NCBI GenBank assembly: GCA_964591245.1
Contig: CAZPZZ010000062.1
Coordinates: forward strand, 1 to 22,017
DNA: 22,017 nt
Source of the DNA: CAZPZZ01 sp964591245
Lineage (GTDB): Bacteria; Acidobacteriota; Vicinamibacteria; Vicinamibacterales; UBA8438
Direction of reading: 5' to 3'
The position numbers and the translations under genes were made by a program. Below, piece by piece: positions 1-7,747 of this stretch; position 1 is the first letter of the stretch, and every line of letters begins with the position of its first letter. The notes under the pieces are model-generated. The model saw only the letters and a program-made list of their open reading frames with translations. It was not told the DNA's origin and ran no database searches.

Positions 1-474
1 GGCGTTTACGGGCGAAGCTTGGGCCGGCTAGTAGCCAGATCGAGACGGTTGTCGGATTGGGATATCGCTTTGCTGAAGGTGATCCACGCGAATCTGTTTA
101 CTCGTCGTTGTAGTGGACCGACCGGAAGGTCTTTGGCCCGCGTGGTCCAGGTGCATGGTCGTTTTCCCTGCCTTTTTGTCTTGTTGTTCACCTGGGCACC
201 GTCCGGAATGGCGGTCCGCGCTTGACGGCAACTGTGTGGGCTGGGATGGGCGTTGTGTCGCCCATGATCTGTGTATGCAGCAGTGGAATGGTTACGACAG
301 GACGTGGTCACCAGTATCATTAACAGCTGGACAGAATGTGAGTTTCTGATTTTACCGGCTCAGTAGCTTGGTCGAGTACGACCAGGGGAATCGTTTCTTG
401 CTGGGCGCGCACGAAACTCCAGCTACTATTACGTTGTTATTGGTACCAGCTCGACGCGGGGGAGAACATAGCGC
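1..474. other. Leading intergenic region, no gene supported
   Basis: This stretch upstream of phoU has short open frames on both strands, but their translations are rich in Arg, Ser and Trp and resemble no protein family, so I call none of them. It holds one clear hairpin (listed separately) and the ribosome binding site of phoU, GGGGGAG at 458-463. A TACTAT hexamer near 424-429 could be a -10 element, but I see no well-spaced -35. No pst transporter gene is visible before phoU; if one exists it lies outside the window. Confidence 0.6.
246..265. other. 7-bp perfect hairpin upstream of phoU
   Basis: ATGGGCG at 246-252 pairs perfectly with CGCCCAT at 259-265 around the 6-base loop TTGTGT. No T-run follows on either strand, so it is not a standard intrinsic terminator. 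It may be a Rho-independent remnant, an mRNA structure or an operator. No function can be assigned from sequence alone. Confidence 0.35.
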
Positions 475-1143
475 GTGACATCAGATTCCTCGATGGAGCT
501 TGAACAGCTCAAAGAACGGCTCCTGGTGATGGGGGGGGCGGTAGAAGAACAGCTGCGTCTCGCGATCCAGTCATTGGTCGAACGAGATCACCAGCTTGCT
601 CAGGAGGTGTTGCGAGCGGATGCTCCCATCAATCAGATGCATATGGAGATCGATGGGCGCTGTTTCCAGTTGCTGACCGTACATCAGCCTGAGGCGGTCG
701 ATCTTCGCATGGTGATGTCGAGTGTGAAGATCAACAAGGATCTGGAGCGAGTTGGTGATTTCGCGGTCAATATCGGTGAGGCCACCATTCGGTATCTTGA
801 TCATCCTTCAGTCAAACCTCTCATCGATATCCCCCAGATGGCAACGATCGCCCAGGGTATGCTCCGAGACTCGCTGAACGCGTTTGTTGGCAAGGACCTC
901 GTGCTTGCTCAAGCGGTCCGCGAGCGTGATGATTCCCTGGACCAGCTGAGAGACCGTGTGTTTCGTGACCTGATCGGGGTGATGTGCTCCGAGCAGGCGG
1001 TGACGGAGCGAGCCTTGGACCTTCTCCTTATTTCACGACATCTGGAACGGGTTGGTGATCACGCAACGAATATTGCCGAAGAAACGATCTTCATCGTGTC
1101 CGGGCTTGATGTACGCCATCACGGCCAGGAGGGCCAAGAATAG
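475..1143 (+). CDS. phoU: PhoU, phosphate signalling regulator
   Basis: PhoU is a cytoplasmic helical-bundle protein that links the Pst phosphate transporter to the PhoR kinase and keeps the Pho regulon off when phosphate is ample. The 222-residue product has normal family length and shows the two repeated three-helix units, each with the metal-binding signature: one around 'KINKDLERVGDFAVNI' and one around 'SRHLERVGDHATNIAEE'. The start is GTG at 475, chosen because GGGGGAG lies 11 bases upstream. It is the first gene of an operon; phoB starts one base after its TAG stop. PhoU as first gene with phoB-phoR behind it and no pst genes adjacent differs from the common pstSCAB-phoU order. Identification is from the repeats and the neighbours. 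Confidence 0.95.
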   Translation: MTSDSSMELEQLKERLLVMGGAVEEQLRLAIQSLVERDHQLAQEVLRADAPINQMHMEIDGRCFQLLTVHQPEAVDLRMVMSSVKINKDLERVGDFAVNIGEATIRYLDHPSVKPLIDIPQMATIAQGMLRDSLNAFVGKDLVLAQAVRERDDSLDQLRDRVFRDLIGVMCSEQAVTERALDLLLISRHLERVGDHATNIAEETIFIVSGLDVRHHGQEGQE

Positions 1144-1144
1144 C

Positions 1145-1834
1145 GTGACGACTAGTGGTCGAATCCTCGTGGTCGAAGACGATCCAGACATCGCGGAACT
1201 TGTCGCGCACCACTTGACGCGGGCTGGTTTCTCCGCAGAGGTAATCTGGACCGGTAGTGAGGTCTTACCGCGCCTCCGGCAAGAGGCACCTGACCTCGTG
1301 GTCCTTGACCTGATGTTGCCTGGTCTGAGTGGCCTTGAGATCTGTCGTCTTATGCGGGGCGATCCGAAGATTGCGGGCGTGCCGATCATCATGCTGACGG
1401 CGCGGGCGCAAGAAGAGGACCGGGTGATGGGACTCGAACTGGGCGCCGACGACTATGTCACGAAACCGTTCAGCACTCGAGAACTTGTTGCACGTGTGCG
1501 TGCGGTGCTACGTCGGACGCAACCGTACGGACCTGATAAGACGGTGACCTTTGGCCCGGTGAGCATCGATCTGGACCGCCACGAAGTGTCCGAGGATGGT
1601 CGTCCTGTACGGTTGACGGCCAAGGAGTTCTTGCTGCTGCAATATTTGATCGAGCATCGAGGACGCGTGCTGTCTCGTGATCTGCTGCTCTCCGACGTGT
1701 GGGGCTACCAGTACACCGGCGGTACCCGTACGGTCGATGTGCATATTCGTCGACTTCGTGAGAAATTGCCTTGTCTTGTTGAACACATCGTGACCATCAA
1801 GCAGTTCGGATACAAGTTTGTAGAGACTGTCTAG
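1145..1834 (+). CDS. phoB: PhoB-type response regulator (OmpR family)
   Basis: Two-domain DNA-binding response regulator of 229 residues. The receiver domain (about 1-125) has the acidic pair D12/D13, the phospho-acceptor Asp in 'VVLDLMLPG' (D55), Thr in 'IIMLTARAQ' (T85) and Lys in 'DYVTKPF' (K107). The C-terminal OmpR/PhoB winged helix (about 130-229) includes 'LTAKEFLLLQYLIEH' and 'RTVDVHIRRLREKL'. An upstream in-frame ATG at 1052 lies inside phoU; I prefer GTG at 1145 because AGGAGGGC at 1127-1134 precedes it and it begins directly after the phoU stop. With phoU upstream and a PhoR-like kinase 13 bases downstream, it should activate phosphate-starvation genes, though specificity is inferred from context. 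Confidence 0.93.
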   Translation: MTTSGRILVVEDDPDIAELVAHHLTRAGFSAEVIWTGSEVLPRLRQEAPDLVVLDLMLPGLSGLEICRLMRGDPKIAGVPIIMLTARAQEEDRVMGLELGADDYVTKPFSTRELVARVRAVLRRTQPYGPDKTVTFGPVSIDLDRHEVSEDGRPVRLTAKEFLLLQYLIEHRGRVLSRDLLLSDVWGYQYTGGTRTVDVHIRRLREKLPCLVEHIVTIKQFGYKFVETV

Positions 1835-1847
1835 CGGTGGCAATGCC

Positions 1848-3659
1848 GTGAAATTTCGCACTCGGCTCTTTTTTATCTGCGTCACGGTTGCGATATTGAG
1901 CCTGGCCGTGTCGGCCGGACTCGCATCTTCGACACTCCGTCGGCAACAGGTCGAGCGGATCGAGGCTAGCCTGTTGGCGCAATCGCGCCTCGTGGCTGAA
2001 CTCCTCTCGCGGCGGGGGCCTTTCGTCGACGGCATCGACGTCGACGATGAGGCGGATTCCCTTGGAGAACACGTCGCGGCGCGCGTCACGCTCATCGACC
2101 AGACGGGCCACGTGATGGGCGATTCGGCTGAAGACAATGAAGGCCTGGCGGCCATGGACAACCATGGGAGCCGTCCGGAGGTCGTCTCTGCCAGGGAGCA
2201 GGGCGTCGGAGTCATCCAGCGCTACAGCACGACCGTTGACGAGCGGTTGCTCTATGCGGCCGTCCAGGTCGATCATCCCTCGATTGCTGTCGTACGTTTG
2301 GCCATGCCTCTCACTGCCGTGCAGGATCAGCTCGATGCCGTGACGCGCGCCACGGGGTTGGGTGTTGTGGTCGCGCTTGCCGGCGCCTTGATCATCGCCT
2401 GGATTTTTTCCTCGACGTTCGGTCGGCGGGTGGCGTCGATTGCCTCACGGGCTGAGCAATATGCTCTTGGGGACCTCTCACCATCAGGTTCTGATTTTGA
2501 TACGGATGAGCCTGCTGACGAGTTAGGCACTGTGTCAAAAGCTCTCGACCATACGGTGAAGGAGCTGGGACGCCGGTTGCAGGAACTCTCCGGGCAACAA
2601 AAGCGCACACGGGCGATTCTGCAAGGGATGGTCGAAGGGGTCCTTGTGATCGACGATACGGGGCGAGTCCGAAACGCCAACGAGTCTGTCAAGCAGATGC
2701 TGGGCATCGGCGACGATCCGATTGACCGACCCTATATCGAATTGATCCGACATCCTGAGGTGACGCGTCTCATTGCGGAGGCTGTGGCCGGGCGTGCGAC
2801 AGCCGGGGAGGAAGTCAATCTGAATACGGATCCTCCGAAGGTGTTCTTGGTCAATGCACGAGCGTTTGCCGCCAATGACGACCGGGGCGTCGCGTTGGTC
2901 TTTCACGACGTCACGGAATTTCGACGCGCTGATCAGGTGCGTCAGGACTTCGTGGCGAACGTGTCCCACGAGCTGCGTACACCTCTGACTGCGATCAGGG
3001 GAAGTGTCGAGGCGCTGGTCGAGCAGATATCTGGTGAGTCGGATCGGCGGTTCGTTACGATGATTGCCAGGAACAGCGCGCGGATGGAACGTCTGGTGGA
3101 CGATCTCCTTCGACTGGCTCGTTTGGATGCCGGTCAGGAAGCGCTCGATCTGGCCGAGTGTTCCGTGTTGTCACTGTTCACAGCGGTGACGTCAGAGCTG
3201 TCTCTGCTGATCGATGCCAAGAAAAAACAGGTTAAGTCGTCACTGCCAGATGATTGTGGCGTGGTGTGGGCCGATCCGCTCAAGTTGCACGATGCGGTGC
3301 GGAACCTTGTGGAGAATGCGGTGAATTACGCGCCGGAAGGCACGACCATCGATCTTGCGGCAACGGTTGACCAGGATGTGGCTCGCCTGACGGTTGCTGA
3401 CCGCGGCCCTGGCATTCCGGCCACCGACCTGGTCCGCGTCTTTGAACGGTTCTATCGGGTCGACACCGCACGCGACCGGGGCCCGGGCGGCACCGGTCTG
3501 GGATTGGCGATCGTCAAGCATTTGATCGGATTACACGGCGGATCCGTCACCGCGGCCCAGCGAGCTGGCGGTGGGACGATATTCACCATCGAGTTGCCAC
3601 AGGAGACTGGTTCGGATGGGGGCTCAGGTGGTATGACCAACCAGAACCCGACGATCTGA
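1848..3659 (+). CDS. phoR: PhoR-type sensor histidine kinase
   Basis: Membrane sensor kinase of 603 residues, the likely partner of the response regulator just upstream. Order of parts: transmembrane helix about 7-28, extracytoplasmic region to about 168 containing a PhoR-like sensor segment, second helix about 170-190, HAMP about 191-245, PAS about 255-355 ('GMVEGVLVIDDTGRV'), HisKA with phospho-acceptor H374 in 'NVSHELRTPLTAI', and an HATPase domain with N box 'NLVENAVNYAPEG' (490s), G1 'DRGPGIP' and G2 'GTGLGLAIVKHL'. The GTG start at 1848 lies 13 bases past the phoB stop. The periplasmic domain is larger than in E. coli PhoR and resembles the Gram-positive and Acidobacteria PhoR layout. 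All catalytic residues are present. Confidence 0.93.
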   Translation: MKFRTRLFFICVTVAILSLAVSAGLASSTLRRQQVERIEASLLAQSRLVAELLSRRGPFVDGIDVDDEADSLGEHVAARVTLIDQTGHVMGDSAEDNEGLAAMDNHGSRPEVVSAREQGVGVIQRYSTTVDERLLYAAVQVDHPSIAVVRLAMPLTAVQDQLDAVTRATGLGVVVALAGALIIAWIFSSTFGRRVASIASRAEQYALGDLSPSGSDFDTDEPADELGTVSKALDHTVKELGRRLQELSGQQKRTRAILQGMVEGVLVIDDTGRVRNANESVKQMLGIGDDPIDRPYIELIRHPEVTRLIAEAVAGRATAGEEVNLNTDPPKVFLVNARAFAANDDRGVALVFHDVTEFRRADQVRQDFVANVSHELRTPLTAIRGSVEALVEQISGESDRRFVTMIARNSARMERLVDDLLRLARLDAGQEALDLAECSVLSLFTAVTSELSLLIDAKKKQVKSSLPDDCGVVWADPLKLHDAVRNLVENAVNYAPEGTTIDLAATVDQDVARLTVADRGPGIPATDLVRVFERFYRVDTARDRGPGGTGLGLAIVKHLIGLHGGSVTAAQRAGGGTIFTIELPQETGSDGGSGGMTNQNPTI

Positions 3660-3680
3660 AGCCGGCTGATCGTGCCAGCT

Positions 3681-3701
3681 CGACGGAGCGCGGGGCCGTC
3701 G
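3681..3701. terminator. Possible weak hairpin between convergent phoR and rdgB
   Basis: CGACGG at 3681-3686 can pair with CCGTCG at 3696-3701 around a 9-base loop in the 53-base gap between two converging genes. There is no T-run on either strand, so intrinsic termination is doubtful. It is recorded because both genes must end transcription here. Confidence 0.25.
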
Positions 3702-3712
3702 TGTCACCCCGG

Positions 3713-4339
3713 TCAGATAGAGGATGTTCCGCGCCCCGGGGGAGTGAGGTTGGCATTGAGGTAGGCCTGGAACTGCTGAAACGCTTTTCCGCGGTGACTC
3801 ACTGCGGCCTTCTCGCTGTCTTCGACTTCCGCGAGGGTTCGTCCGTAGGGTGGGTAAAAGAAGATGGGGTCGTAGCCGAAGCCCCGGTTTCCGCGGGGCG
3901 GGAGTTGTAGGCGGCCTTCGACAGTGCCCCGCGCTTCCCAGAGAATGTCCGTGTTGCTGGCGAGGGCCACGGCGCAGACGAACCGGGCGGTGCTAGCGTC
4001 GACCGCGCGCTCGGCGAGCATGCGCCCGATCGTGGCGAATTTTTCTTCGTACGACTCACCGTTAAACCGCGCTGAACGGACTCCAGGCGCGCCGTCCAGG
4101 GCGTCGATCTCAAGCCCGGAATCTTCTGCGACTGTCAGTTCTCCGGAGGCCGCAGCGTAGTAGGAAGCTTTCAGTCGGGCGTTTTCGGAAAAAGTGGACC
4201 CGGTCTCTTCGGGTTCCAGGACCGACGGCACGTCTTGCAAGGTGATGAGCGTGAGCGGCAGGGGGCCGAGGATCTGTCGGATTTCTCGAAGCTTGCCTGT
4301 GTTTGTGGTGGCGATGAGTAGGCGGCTGATCCTGAACAT
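3713..4339 (-). CDS. rdgB: XTP/dITP diphosphatase (HAM1/RdgB family)
   Basis: Cytoplasmic house-cleaning pyrophosphatase that hydrolyses dITP, XTP and ITP to monophosphates and keeps deaminated purines out of DNA and RNA. The 208-residue product has the family signatures in order: N-terminal 'ATTNTGKLREI', the FxENAxLKA segment 'FSENARLKA', the catalytic acidic motif 'VAEDSGLEIDALDGAPG', 'GFGYDPIF' and C-terminal 'SHRGKA'. Length is normal. It is the last gene of the minus-strand operon and starts only 2 bases after the rph stop; rph-rdgB adjacency is widely conserved. The end faces phoR. The C-terminal tail after 'LNANL' is short, Pro/Gly rich and probably disordered. Confidence 0.95.
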   Translation of the reverse strand: MFRISRLLIATTNTGKLREIRQILGPLPLTLITLQDVPSVLEPEETGSTFSENARLKASYYAAASGELTVAEDSGLEIDALDGAPGVRSARFNGESYEEKFATIGRMLAERAVDASTARFVCAVALASNTDILWEARGTVEGRLQLPPRGNRGFGYDPIFFYPPYGRTLAEVEDSEKAAVSHRGKAFQQFQAYLNANLTPPGRGTSSI

Positions 4340-4341
4340 GG

Positions 4342-5073
4342 CTAGACAAGGTCGCCGAGAACAGTCTGTTGTTTGCCAACCAGTTCCGCGATCCCGCGTT
4401 CGGCGAGCGCCAGTAATGCGTCATGGTCCGATCGAGAAAAGGGTGCGCCTTCTGCGGTTCCCTGGACCTCGATGAATTGCCCGTTCCCTGTCATGACAAC
4501 GTTCATGTCCACGTCGGCTTTGGAATCTTCATCGTAGGCGAGATCGAGGAGTGGCGTGCCGCCGACGATGCCGACGCTGATCGCGGCGACGTGGTCGCTG
4601 AGAGGGACTGTGGTCAGGGTGCCGCGTCGCTTCAGGGATTGCAGCGCGAGGGCGAGCGCGACAAATCCGCCCGTAATGGACGCCGTGCGAGTGCCCCCAT
4701 CAGCTTGAATGACATCGCAATCGATCCAGACGGTGCGTTCACCAAGTACGTCCAGTCGAGTGACAGCACGGAGTGAGCGTCCGATGAGCCGCTGGATTTC
4801 CTGGGTGCGGCCGCCCAGTTTGCCACGACTGGCCTCACGGACCGTCCGCGTGGACGTGGCGCGCGGGAGCATCCCGTATTCCGCCGTGACCCACCCCTTT
4901 CCGCTACCGCGTCGGAAGGGTGGCACCTTGTCTTCGACACTTGCCGTGCAGATTACCCGCGTCCGGCCGGCCTCGATCAGCACCGAACCTTCCGCGTGTT
5001 CGAGATAGTGGGGCGTGAGTTGGGTTGGTCGGAGCTGGTTGTCAGCGCGATGGTCGCTACGAGTCTGGGTCAT
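4342..5073 (-). CDS. rph: Ribonuclease PH
   Basis: Phosphate-dependent 3'-to-5' exoribonuclease that trims tRNA 3' ends. The product from ATG 5073 is 243 residues, the family's usual size. Signatures are the N-terminal 'LRPTQLTPHYLEHAEGSVL', 'FRRGSGKGWVTAEYGMLPR', 'RTQEIQRLIGRSLRAV', 'WIDCDVIQADGGTRTASI' and 'LLDLAYDEDSKADVDMN'. An upstream in-frame start at 5097 would add 8 residues, but ATG at 5073 makes a 4-base ATGA overlap with the stop of the GerM-domain gene, the junction style used elsewhere in this operon. Translational coupling to the upstream gene is therefore likely. Confidence 0.96.
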   Translation of the reverse strand: MTQTRSDHRADNQLRPTQLTPHYLEHAEGSVLIEAGRTRVICTASVEDKVPPFRRGSGKGWVTAEYGMLPRATSTRTVREASRGKLGGRTQEIQRLIGRSLRAVTRLDVLGERTVWIDCDVIQADGGTRTASITGGFVALALALQSLKRRGTLTTVPLSDHVAAISVGIVGGTPLLDLAYDEDSKADVDMNVVMTGNGQFIEVQGTAEGAPFSRSDHDALLALAERGIAELVGKQQTVLGDLV

Positions 5074-5651
5074 GAGTTGGGTCCGGAGCCTATCCACTGG
5101 AGGTTTCGCTCGAGCGGACGTCGTAGGTCTACGTGACCCACGAGGGTGTCAACCTCTTGTCCTTCGATGAGGAGTTGCACGGCCGTCACCGACGGCAGAT
5201 TGGTCGTCAACGCATTGACGATGGCATACACGGTGAAGAGTTCGTCAAGAGATCCTCCCGAATGGTCGAGGGTCACTTCTTCGGTGAGATCCACGAATGC
5301 GTGTCCTTGCTCGGTAACATAGATGGCGCGAATTTCTGTATCCACCGGAATAGGAGCAAGGAGAGGGGGCGCAGGGGCCGTCAGCTGAGCCTCCAGTACG
5401 GCTCGAGCTTGCTCGGCCAAGGTGGCATGCCACTCGAGGCGTTGTTGGACCTCGACGAGTCGCATCCCGTCTTCGGAGACATAGAAAAGTGTTGCGTCTG
5501 CCGTTTCGCCGTCGGTTGCCATGCCTGTGACAGCGTCGGCTTGGGATGTGACTTCATCAGAAGACCAACGCGGAAGTCCCACAAGCAGGAACCAGCCCAC
5601 AAGGAAACTGATTCCCGTAATCGCAACGATGAACCAGTAGAGGCGCATCAT
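5070..5651 (-). CDS. GerM domain membrane protein
   Basis: The 193-residue product has an N-terminal transmembrane or uncleaved signal helix (about 3-26, 'LYWFIVAITGISFLVGWFLL') followed by a variable linker and a GerM domain (about 50-180). The domain shows 'ATLFYVSEDGMRLVEVQQ', 'IRAIYVTEQGHAFVDLTEE' and 'YAIVNALTTNLPSVTAVQLL'. GerM was named for a spore germination protein, but the domain is common in non-spore-formers, often next to cell-wall amidases. Here it overlaps the amidase stop by ATGA and overlaps rph the same way. A role in envelope or peptidoglycan work is inferred from the partner gene; no catalytic residues are known for the domain. Confidence 0.88.
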   Translation of the reverse strand: MMRLYWFIVAITGISFLVGWFLLVGLPRWSSDEVTSQADAVTGMATDGETADATLFYVSEDGMRLVEVQQRLEWHATLAEQARAVLEAQLTAPAPPLLAPIPVDTEIRAIYVTEQGHAFVDLTEEVTLDHSGGSLDELFTVYAIVNALTTNLPSVTAVQLLIEGQEVDTLVGHVDLRRPLERNLQWIGSGPNS

Positions 5652-7264
5652 TGGAGGGTGCGGGAGGTCCCGTTCTCGGGGAGGTCCGTGCCGCCCGGGT
5701 TGCCGGACTCAGTCAGCGGGCGCGGGGCTGATGCGATTTCGTCCCGAAAACGGATGATGCTTCGCAAGAGCCCGCTGACGATTGCGCGTTGGAAACTCGG
5801 AGATGTGAGCTGTGTTTCCTGTTCTGGATTTGAGAGGAAGCCCATTTCCACGAGTACCGCCGGCATATTTGCACCGACCAGTACCCGAAAGGGGGCCTGC
5901 TGGAGTCCCCGTGGACTCATGGGTACTCGCCCTGCCAGCTCTTGGGTCACCGTTTGTGCCAAGAGTGCTGATTCATCGACGAAACGTAATTGCGCGATGT
6001 CCCAGGGGACGACGTCGAGTACGCGGGTGCCACCCCCGGCAACAGGTACCGATTGTCCGCCCACGCCAACCGTCTCACTGGCTTCCTCTCCGTACTCGGC
6101 AAGGCTGAGATAGAAGACTTCGGCCCCGGCTGCCGTGGCTCGTGCCGACGCGTTGGCATGGAGGCTGATAAAGAGGTCTGCCCGGTTGTTGTTGGCGATA
6201 GCGGCGCGGGCATCGAGCGACACTGCCGTATCGTTCGTGCGGGTCAGCACGACGTCGAGTCCGAGCTGGTTCTCGATTGCCGATTGCAAACGTCTCGCTA
6301 CGCTGAGGGTGACGTCTTTCTCGAGGCTGCCCTCTGGCCCTTCCGACCCGGTATCCTCGCCACCATGCCCTGGATCGATAGCAATGGCACGGATCTGTCG
6401 TGGTGGCGTTAGCTCGGAGACAGCTGGCAGATCCGGTGAGGCATCGGTTTCGGTTTCTGTTTCGACGATGGGGGGTGGGATTGGCGGTGGAACCGTTCGG
6501 GCCAATGGAGTGGGACGGGGTTGGAGGTTGATCACGAGCTCGTTGCTTCCAACCAGGCCGGGCTGGGTCTCTGCCGTGTAGGCACCGACCGTCGTGGCGA
6601 GGCCGACGATGAGTCGAGGGTTGTCCGGGTCGCGTTCCACACGGGTGATAAGTACACCGCCGGGGATACCCTCGATCACCGGGTCCAGCGCGTTGGCCAG
6701 GAACGTGACGATGAGCTGGTCAGCGTTTCGCTGGACGGTGTGTTCGGTGGCTGGTGAAATGGTCAATCGCAGTCGTGTGTCGGCTCCGCTGCGCTGCACA
6801 CGAGCAATGACCTGCGGCACGCGAATATCACCGATAACCACGAGGCTGGAACGACGTCTGAGCTCGACGTTCTGATCGTGCACGAGTCCGACCGCCCGGC
6901 CAATAAACTCGATGGGCACATACCAGGTGTCATCTCGTTGCACCGGCGCGGAGGGGAGTGAGACCAGGCGTCCATCGACCGACACGATCTCGTCATCGGC
7001 CGTGAGGACCATGACGGCATCGTTGCGGGACATGGTCACCCGGCCTGGTTGTCGGTTGTTGCCGAGGGTCAGTCCGAACGCTGGAGCCAGCGTATCCAGC
7101 GCCACCATACGGCGTCCGTCTAGCGTCACCGTGGGGAGTTGCTGGCGTCCTCCGGTCGTGACCAGGGTCAACGGAGCGTCTGGCGACTGGGTGAGGACCG
7201 GTCTGGGCCCGAGCAGGCTCAACCCGAGCAAGGTGAACAGTGTGATGATGGACCGGACACTCAT
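5648..7264 (-). CDS. N-acetylmuramoyl-L-alanine amidase (Amidase_3) with AMIN domain
   Basis: Exported zinc amidase that cleaves the bond between muramic acid and the stem peptide. From ATG 7264 the product is 538 residues: signal peptide about 1-25 ('SIITLFTLLGLSLLG'), a copper-amine-oxidase N1-like domain about 35-140, an AMIN-type domain about 150-250, a Pro-rich linker 251-282, and Amidase_3 from about 290 to 510. Zinc ligands are visible as H300 ('IDPGHGG'), E315 ('SLEKD') and H369 ('SLHAN'), with catalytic E473 ('VEMGF'). A GTG at 7291 would add 9 residues ahead of the signal peptide; ATG gives the cleaner signal. It is the first gene of the operon amidase-gerM-rph-rdgB. AMIN domains usually direct amidases to the septum or wall. 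Confidence 0.93.
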   Translation of the reverse strand: MSVRSIITLFTLLGLSLLGPRPVLTQSPDAPLTLVTTGGRQQLPTVTLDGRRMVALDTLAPAFGLTLGNNRQPGRVTMSRNDAVMVLTADDEIVSVDGRLVSLPSAPVQRDDTWYVPIEFIGRAVGLVHDQNVELRRRSSLVVIGDIRVPQVIARVQRSGADTRLRLTISPATEHTVQRNADQLIVTFLANALDPVIEGIPGGVLITRVERDPDNPRLIVGLATTVGAYTAETQPGLVGSNELVINLQPRPTPLARTVPPPIPPPIVETETETDASPDLPAVSELTPPRQIRAIAIDPGHGGEDTGSEGPEGSLEKDVTLSVARRLQSAIENQLGLDVVLTRTNDTAVSLDARAAIANNNRADLFISLHANASARATAAGAEVFYLSLAEYGEEASETVGVGGQSVPVAGGGTRVLDVVPWDIAQLRFVDESALLAQTVTQELAGRVPMSPRGLQQAPFRVLVGANMPAVLVEMGFLSNPEQETQLTSPSFQRAIVSGLLRSIIRFRDEIASAPRPLTESGNPGGTDLPENGTSRTLQ

Positions 7265-7376
7265 GATCTGGACGGGACTCTCGCGCGGCACAGCGAAGCT
7301 ACGCGATCATAGCGTACAGGGGCGTCGGCTGGGATGGCGGGCTGCGAGGTCGGGGCGGTCGTGGTAAAAACGCATT

Positions 7377-7647
7377 GTGTTATCCCCACTCGATCGGCTC
7401 GATGAGGAGGCCTATTTGCGGGTGCTGGAGCCGCTATGGCGCTTCTTGGCCGTGTGCGAGGAGCCGGCCCTGGCCGATGTTATTTTTGTCTTTGGCAGCC
7501 GAGCCCTGGAGGTACCTCGGCGAGCGGCTGATCTCTATGCGGCAGGGTTCTCGAGACGCATCCTCGTCTCCGGACGATTCGGACCGATGACCGAAGGTGT
7601 GTTTGGCAAGCCAGAGGCGCTGGTCTTCAAGGACGAATTGATGCGAC
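7377..7647 (+). CDS. DUF218 (YdcF/ElyC/SanA-like) protein, 3' end lost in gap
   Basis: Only the first 90 codons are readable before the run of N. The translated segment has 'LADVIFVFGSRALEVPRRAADLYAAGF', 'RILVSGRFG' and a following 'PEALVFKDELMR', which matches the start of the DUF218 fold: a beta strand ending in FG-S, a helix with RRA-LY--G, then a strand with SG. Members such as YdcF and ElyC are linked to envelope precursor metabolism, but chemistry is unproven for most. The start is GTG at 7377; no good ribosome binding site is visible. It is divergent from the amidase gene. The downstream part must lie in the gap, because the sequence beyond it belongs to a gene on the other strand. Confidence 0.75.
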
Positions 7648-7747
7648 NNNNNNNNNNNNNNNNNNNNNNNNNNNNNNNNNNNNNNNNNNNNNNNNNNNNN
7701 NNNNNNNNNNNNNNNNNNNNNNNNNNNNNNNNNNNNNNNNNNNNNNN
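7648..7747. other. Assembly gap of 100 N
   Basis: Exactly 100 undetermined bases, the conventional placeholder length for a scaffold join, so the true distance is unknown. Open frames that appear to cross it on both strands are artefacts. It removes the 3' end of the DUF218 gene on + and the 3' end of the desaturase gene on -. Confidence 0.99.

Noticed and set aside
6..320. 104-codon open frame on - at the left edge
   Set aside because: Composition resembles random sequence and no start signal is present; no family match could be recognised.
1052..1144. Longer N-terminus for PhoB from ATG 1052
   Set aside because: It would overlap phoU by 92 bases and add a basic tail not found in the family; GTG 1145 has a strong ribosome binding site.
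5133..6113. 326-codon open frame on + opposite gerM and the amidase
   Set aside because: Antisense to two well-supported genes; low-complexity Ser/Arg-rich translation without a recognisable domain.
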